DNA from: Hesseltinella vesiculosa
Lineage: Eukaryota; Mucoromycota; Mucoromycetes; Mucorales; Cunninghamellaceae
Assembly (NCBI GenBank): GCA_002104935.1
Contig: MCGT01000027.1
Coordinates: 1 to 64,000 of the forward strand
DNA: 64,000 nucleotides
Direction of reading: 5' to 3'
Every line of letters starts with the position of its first letter. Within the stretch, counting starts at the first letter, position 1. The notes below the pieces were generated by a model, which saw only the letters and a program-made list of their open reading frames with translations, was not told the origin of the DNA and made no database searches. A program made the translations under genes and the position numbers. This document shows, one piece after another, positions 58,016-64,000 of the stretch.

Positions 58016-58948
58016 CTTACCCGATCTTACTCTTTCAATTTGACAATGACTAAACGTTTGGAAAAAAAAGAAGTAAACTAAGCATTGCTTTGAATGGCTT
58101 TCTGTGTTTCTTATCTTATCTCACTTACATGCTTCCCTCTTGTTTCTTCGCTAAAAGACATGCGTATAGGAAAGAGAGCAAGGGACCATGGAAAAGAAAG
58201 CTGGGCACCAAAGGGCGCATAAAAAAGGGTGGGAAGAAAGGCGGCAGGCGATCGGGATTTGAAATGCCCATCGTTGGCTGGGGATTTTTTTTTTTTTTCA
58301 TCGTTTTTTTTTTAGCTGAGGAATCGGACGCCTCGAAACAAGGACACAATTAGTTGGCTGGGTGACTTCCATTGAATGACCCGATTTTTCCACCATCCAT
58401 GCCCTTTATGAGGCCATACACCCATGCAAAAGTTTACATTAATTACATCGTCCTAAACTGATTTATGGCATCTTCTTTTTTTACCAAAAGCAAAGGCAAC
58501 CAACCAACCCTCTTTGCTTTTTTGGCTAAAAATCAGAGGTTGGTCCAAAAAAAATCGAATCATCCCAAATTTTGCATACAAGTACAATAGGACGACAAAT
58601 TTCCATGGTTAAAAGCACAGACCTCCAGGTTAAGTTAGTGTAGAGCTGGAAGCGAGCCCTCCCCACCATTCACCGTGCTGAACAAGTGAGGCGCTTTTTC
58701 CTTTGCACCTTCTTCCATGGCAATTATTAAAAACCATTGTGCTCTTTAGGTATCAGCTTTATCCAGCATTCTAACACATCAAAAGGGTGGGGTATCAACT
58801 ATTTAGTAAAAAAAGGTAACGGGAAATCCAGGGAGACCAAGTCAGTCCAGCATGCGCGCTTTTTCCCACAGGGTAGTTGTTGATGAACGTAAAGCTAACT
58901 TTGACGTTACTGTAGGGATCGCTGAAGACTCGCATAGGGGGACTACCT
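57572..58948. repeat. inverted repeat, left arm (about 1.4 kb)
   Basis: This stretch is repeated in reverse orientation at about 62500-63897, separated by about 3.5 kb. Matching landmarks, in order from the outer end, are the SSD1-like segment (CAATGTCTT against the region after GCATTGATCCGC), the NMDDNWRRPGP segment, the stretch FLSYLTYMLPSCFFAKRH and the dispersed repeat block. They end with the pair GGGAAATCCAGGGAGACC and GTTGATGAACGTAAAGCTAA near the inner end. Identity is high but broken by small indels. Confidence 0.85.
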
Positions 58949-60009
58949 ATGCTTTTCTATCAACCGAGCCAGGGACAGGCAAGCCAGGGACCTGGATTCT
59001 TCCATGGTGACGATGTTTGCTGCATTGAGGTTGACGGGTGGCTTCCGTCTTCGCGACGATGCGAGCTGGTGAGCGTCTTCATGCACCGAAAGGGAGAGAG
59101 CCATGGCCAGCTGCTCTTCTTCATCGGGGGAGGGGGAGCGCGGCTTAGATCGTAAAGAGGTGGCCACCCGGTACACAATCACCTGATCGCTAAAATCACT
59201 GTCTTCCTCCAGCCCACAGTCGAGAACAGTGGCATTTTTGGACTGGTTAGGTATATTGGTAGAGCTGCTTGCAGAGGAGGGAGCGTCGAAGAAAGGTGAG
59301 GACGATGGAGGTAAACGCACAGGCACATAACCCCATTGCATCCAGTGGATCTTGCGCATCAGCTGGATCATGGTCAACTGACGGTCGCGCCCGCAACGTT
59401 TCATATGCGCCATGTTGGTGCGGAGGCTTCGAGAGGGAAGGCTGTCGTGGTAAATAGGGCAAACAGTCAGTTGCTTTAAAAAGGACGCTTGGCTGGCAAA
59501 CGTCGAGTTGCGCTTCTCCCTGGCGGCGTTGTCCAGGCGAGTCAAGCATCATTCATAGTGATGTTCCAGATGGGATGCTTTCAAGTGCTGAATATTCTTT
59601 GCACAAAATAGACAGGTGTGTGCAAGGTCATTGCCTGGGTTCATCGTAATGGATGTTGGGTGAGGTGCAAGAGAGGCTGGCGAGGCATTGGTCAACATGT
59701 TGTTGACGGCCGAGGCTTGATTTCACATGGGACAGATCTTTGTTGCATATGGGGTATTGGTATTCTTCGAATGTTGCTGCTGTTGGCTGGGTAGGCGCTG
59801 GTGGGGAAATGGATCGGGAAGGAATGCAGGACATTGAAGCTGCTGTTTCTGCTTGATCGTTCCAGTCGGGAGGCAATGTCGAGCTGGTCAGAAAGTGGTC
59901 AGGTGAGGCTGACGATGAGTTTCATGCTTTCGATTCAAAGACAGGCTCTTGACTTTACGTCTTGGTGCTAGAGGTTCATCGTCTGCAAAATCCATAAATT
60001 CTGACGACA
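58943..60009 (-). pseudogene. SLX4-like structure-specific nuclease scaffold, decayed
   Basis: SLX4 is a scaffold for SLX1, MUS81 and XPF nucleases. Readable minus-strand parts are EFMDFADDEPLAPRRKVKSL (after a splice site at about 60009), a first zinc finger with ICNKDLSHVKSSLGRQQHVD followed by QCL, and a second with VCPIYHDSLPSRSLRTNMAH and MKRC. Then come QLMRKIHWMQWG and EEQLAMALSLSVHED. The two fingers and their spacing resemble the UBZ-type fingers of SLX4. Finger 1 has Tyr for its first Cys (YQYPIC), and finger 2 has Tyr for its second (CPIY). The frame shifts near 59880-59890 and again between the fingers (59545-59628). It seems a pseudogene or a fast-evolving remnant. Confidence 0.6.
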
Positions 60010-60028
60010 CACACACACACACACACAA
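60006..60028. repeat. (CA)n microsatellite
   Basis: About 11 CA units followed by an A-run. On the minus strand it makes the polypyrimidine part of a 3' splice-like site before the SLX4-like exon. Confidence 0.85.
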
Positions 60029-60029
60029 A

Positions 60030-62499
60030 AAAAAAAGGAGAGAGAGGCGGCGTTGGTTTTCATTGCAGGCAGCGGGAAAAAAAATGTTGGGGCCGAGGGT
60101 AGTTGGATGGGCCACGATGGAGCATAGGGAATGGAGCGGAGGGGGGAAAGTGCATGATGGGATTGGGATGCATTTGCGGAGGGGGTGTCATGAGTACACC
60201 GGTAAGTGGACGTTACATGTGGAGGGGGATAGCGTCGGGCGATGTCATGAGAGGCATGGAAAGAGAAAAAAGATTGAGGGCAAATCACGGTTATGTTGGC
60301 AGCAAATGTCATCCAATGATTACGCATAGTGGCTGTCAACGTTACGACGCTTTCGGCTTGTTGACTTCTGGAGAGCTACAGTACCGGTACTGTAAATCCA
60401 AGTCATTGGTGCTTGCGGCGCTTCACTCCAGATCGATGAGATACAGTGCAACTGCGCACTTGGATTGAAAGACGCTGATAGTATTCTTCAGCTTGGATGC
60501 ACTTGTTAGGTAAGCAGGCACATCTGTTAAATACACAAAAAAAAGGGGTATCACTCATTTATTGGCACGTCTCACATCATCCGTCCCGTCATCCCATACA
60601 TCATCTTTTAGATTGCAATCTCCGTCTCCCCTACTTCTATTACAACCTCTCTCTTTATCTAATCTGATTTTCAGAATTAAAAACTGTTTTTTCGATCTCG
60701 CTCATTCCTGACTACAGTAAGTTCATCAAACCGTTTTTCACAACATCTTCAATGTATGTTGGCAATGGGATGTGGCAAATTTCAGTCATCAGAAACTGGT
60801 ACAAGTGATGAAAGGCAAAGAAAAAAAGATACCAGAAAGGGTCAAACTATGAATACGCGTTTGTTGAAAGAACGAACCAATCAAAATCAAGACAAGTTCT
60901 GTAAATCCGCAGCCCTTGAAGTGGCATCCCTCTCTCGCAAATCACATGACAAAAAATGAGTCACAATGTGACCGAGGGGTCTGGTATTGGCTCTGCTAAA
61001 GACCCGAGTCAAAAAAAAATTTTTTTTTGAAAAAGTATAAATACAAGACGTTTTCGTGAAGGTTTTTTTCTTTTTTTTTTTTTTCACTCGAGAAAAGCCT
61101 AGAAAAGTAGGATTTGCGTTGGGGCATGTAGGTGGAACGCCTATGTGTCACGTAATAGCTGACGTTGGTCACTTCCTCCCTGCGCTGACTTTTCTCACCC
61201 CCCTAAATAATAAGTTAAAATGAAAAAGATTTCAATTCCCAGTTTCCCTTTATTTCAAATGGGAAAGAGAAACTACGTCCATTTCTTCTCTTTGGCATGC
61301 CTCTGAAGGGGAGAGCCAATAAATAATAATAAATAAGAAGAGAAAGAAAACCTCAACAAGAAGGACATCCTTGTTGCTTTCGTTGCTCGAGCGAAGAGTC
61401 TATTTGTAACCTTCATCTTTTGAGATGCACAATTGACCAAGAGAAGTGATTGGTTTCTTTAGTTTTATGAAAGGCATGAAAAGCATGTTAAAAAGCAAAC
61501 ACATGATAGTTTTTAATAAGAAGAGGAATGAAAGGAAGAAGGGAATGGATACTGGCAACGAGCAGTTATTTTTATTTTTTTTGATGAAAGTTCAAATCTG
61601 CTCACCAGTGGCATGGCATTTACTTCGTGGTGTTGACAAGACCAACCAGGATTTGTTACAGATGCATATAGAAACCTGGTTTATCCACGTTACCCGAAGA
61701 TGTTGCTTGGAAGAACCAGGTACGCTGGCTCTCCTGCGTATGACTGTGGATTGACGCGACAACTCCTTAAGATGTTGGCACAGCAACGAACACGTTTTCC
61801 ATGATAGAATACACTTTTAAAACTTGGTAAGTTACTGGTTCAGATTGGACCGGTATTTCATATCGTTTTTTTTTTTTTTTTTTCATTTCATTTAGAAGCT
61901 GCGAGAGGGTTTCCCCCCTGGATCCGAGCACTTTTGGTTCTGGTGTTGATAAGCTATTCATGATTTGTTTATTGCAGATGCCCTTCTTCACCTAAGTTCC
62001 CCATGACTACGACTGGCCTCTACCGATAATTGCTAATGCTGTTCCTTACTACACATCTGTAAACCATGCTCAGGTGTGATCATGGTGATTTTCTAGTGAT
62101 CCACTCATATTTTTTTTCTTTCAAACAGGAGGTCAAGATGCATTTGAATGTTCACACAGTAGTTCAAGACCACAAACTTGTCCTCACGCCCCTCTCTTCT
62201 GCCATTGAATCTATTCTGGTCCTTCTTGACAAGCTGTCAATTACCCGCGTTTCCGATGGGCAAGTGTCTGCGCTCAAGTCTGTATTGATTACGTCGTGCT
62301 ACCGGTACTTCCCGTGACAATGTTGACAATGTTGCTGCACTACTGCTCCCGCTTACAACCGCTGAGTGATGACCTTTATGAATAATATGCTGTGAAGTGG
62401 GTTGTTGTGCAGAGCAGGTGCTGTCATGCTCTGGCTGGTTAAGCAGTTACTAGGGCTGATGGCGGCGCTTTTGGCAGGGTGGTTACCGGTAGACTCAAA
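60030..62499. other. spacer of the inverted repeat, no clear gene
   Basis: About 2.5 kb between the SLX4-like relic and the right arm. ORFs are short. One at 62066-62317 follows a splice-like TTTCAAACAG and reads as a plausible small exon (QEVKMHLNVHTVVQDHKLVL), but I find no family. A TATA-like GTATAAATAC lies at about 61036. A minus-strand proline-rich frame (60100-60210) could be an upstream exon of the SLX4-like gene. T-runs occur at 61070-61085 and 61865-61884. Confidence 0.4.
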
Positions 62500-63897
62500 G
62501 TAGCCCCCCCTACGCGAGTCTTCTGCGATCCCTCCGGTTACGTCAAAGTTAGCTTTACGTTCATCAACAACGACCCTGTGGGAAAAAGCGCGCATGCTGG
62601 ACTGACTTGGTCTCCCTGGATTTCCCGTTATCTTTTTTTACTAAATAGTTGATACCCCACCCTTTTGATGTGCTAGAATGCTGGATAAAGCTGATAAGTA
62701 AAGAGCACAATGGTTTTTAATAATTGCCATGGAAGAAGGTGCAAAGGAAAAAGCGCCTCTCTTTTTCGGCACGGTGAATGGTGGGGAGGGCTCACCCCCA
62801 GCTCTACACAAACTTAACCTGGAGGTCTGTGCTTTTAACCATGGCAATTTGTCGTCCTATTGTACTCGTATGCAAAATTTAGGTTGATTCGATTTTTTTG
62901 GACCAACCTCTGATTTTTAGCCAAAAGGCAAGGAGGGTTGGTTGGTTCCCTTTGCTTTTGGTAAAAAAAGAAGATGCCATAAATCAGTTTAGGACGATGT
63001 AATTGATGTAAACTTTTGCATGGGTGCAGGGCCTCATAAAGGTAATAATTGGGTCATTCAATGGAGGTCACCCAGCCAACTTATTGCGTCCTTCGTTTCG
63101 AGGCGTCCGATTCCGCTAAAAAAAAAACGATCCCCAGCCAACGATGGGCATTTCAAATCCCGATCGCCTGCCGCCTTTCTTCCCACCCTTTTTTATGCGC
63201 CCTTTCGTGCCCAGCTTTCTTTTCCTTGGTCCCTTGCTCACTTTCCTATACGCATGTCTTTTAGCGAAGAAACAAGAGGGAAGCATGTAAGTGAGATAAG
63301 ATAAGAAACACAGATAGCCATTCAAAGCAATGTTTAGTTTACTTCTTTTTTTTTCCAAACGTTTAGTCATTGTCAAATTGAAAGAGTAAGATCGGGTAAG
63401 ATGCTTGCCACAGAACAAAGCTGCAGGTCGCTTACTATTTGCTCATTTTATTCTAGGAAACATGGACGACAATTGGCGTAGGCCGGGCCCTGCTGAACCT
63501 ACCCATCTTCCACACAACATGGAGCCTCCTCATTCAGATTCTGCCCACGGTCATCCCTTCCGTCAGAGCCCATTCCCCCTGCTCGCCCTCCATAGACGCT
63601 TTGCCGCTGCAAGCCCAGCGGTCCCTCTCCTTCTTTGATAGGCATGGCCATGTTGACATGCCATCGCGCCAGTACTGATCTCCATCTCGACCTCCTGGCC
63701 AAGTGATCGCACAGAATGAGCGCACGCTTCGCCACCAAAAGCGTCGACCCGACCAAAAACAGCCCTCGCGGCTGCACCCTGACGACCACTGCCCACTCGG
63801 AAAGCGCCATCAGTTTGAGGGGTTTATGGGCTGTGACAAAGTGGAAACGGCCTTGGCCCAAGGCGAACTGTACCAAGGCCGGCTGCGGATCAATGTC
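62500..63897. repeat. inverted repeat, right arm (about 1.4 kb)
   Basis: Reverse-orientation copy of 57572-58948. It has an insertion of about 70 bp near 63700-63770 relative to the left arm and many single-base differences. Inner boundary: CTAC followed by TTTGAG, against CTAC followed by CTATGC on the left. The outer end is at about 63897, where CAATGTC is followed by a T-run. Confidence 0.85.
63405..63897 (+). pseudogene. SSD1/DIS3L2-like N-terminal fragment, right-arm copy
   Basis: The plus-strand partner of the left-arm fragment. It begins with a splice-like TTTATTCTAG and MDDNWRRPGPAEPTHLP. It then has a stop codon (near 63638) in the opening frame and another in the alternative frame after MPSRQY. 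The later pieces QFEGFMGCDKVETALAQGEL and YQGRLRIN are still readable. After 63897 the sequence no longer matches the left arm. Stops in both frames and the insertion show this copy is dead. Confidence 0.65.
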
Positions 63898-64000
63898 TTT
63901 TTTTTTTCCTGCCAGCACATTGTGCACGGAACGTCCTGGGGCCAAGAGTGTTCAGTCTGTGAATGGCTGCATCTCCACGTACTGCTTCAAGCCGATGGAC

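Noticed and set aside
57572..63897. Terminal inverted repeats of a DNA transposon
   Set aside because: The arms contain host gene fragments (SSD1-like) and the spacer has no transposase. No target duplication was visible.

Overview
The window is nuclear DNA from a fungus. Its genes carry many short (about 50-90 bp) GT-AG introns, and long T or A homopolymer runs lie in introns and between genes. The gene set (CLC channel, RAE1, PUF/RRM protein, GATOR2 subunit WDR24, FTR1/FET3 iron uptake, EME1, PAM16) and a decayed member of a protein family I remember from Mucorales suggest an early-diverging fungus, probably Mucoromycota. That assignment is inference. No species is named.

Layout: 1-3.76 kb is the 5' part of a decayed Ty3/gypsy-type retrotransposon on the minus strand, cut by the window edge and ending about 33 bp upstream of a tRNA-His gene. 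4.9-15 kb is ordinary housekeeping DNA: EME1 (+), PAM16 (-), a frameshifted relic (-), a GEF1/CLC-3-like chloride transporter (-) and RAE1 (-). 15.3-34.3 kb holds three complete tandem ABCC (Ybt1/MRP-like) transporters, all on +, with a broken PD-(D/E)XK-like gene between the first two. 35-44 kb holds an ankyrin protein (-), a two-RRM Pumilio protein (+), scraps, and a CaMKK/Sak1-like kinase (-). 45.4-54.9 kb is an iron locus: FTR1 copy A (+), WDR24 (-), then FTR1 copy B (-) and FET3 (+), divergent around a shared promoter. That promoter has three copies of the Fep1/SRE-type GATA motif ATCWGATAA, and the FTR1-A upstream region has a fourth. 55.8-64 kb is unstable DNA: a 2H phosphoesterase gene, a hexanucleotide repeat, and a roughly 1.4-kb inverted repeat. 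Each arm carries a broken SSD1/DIS3L2-like 5' end, and the arms flank an SLX4-like gene that has lost zinc ligands.

How the genes fit together: FET3 oxidises Fe(II) and FTR1 imports the product, and the shared GATA sites suggest joint repression by a Fep1/SreA-type regulator when iron is plentiful. In yeast, the CLC protein Gef1 supports copper loading of Fet3, so the CLC gene may serve the same pathway, although it lies about 40 kb away. The ABCC trio looks like a recent tandem expansion of vacuolar or plasma-membrane conjugate exporters. I saw no rRNA, CRISPR array or bacterial-style operon, and no clearly new molecular system. The least ordinary items are the iron promoter, the tandem ABCC array, the PD-(D/E)XK-like relic and the inverted duplication.
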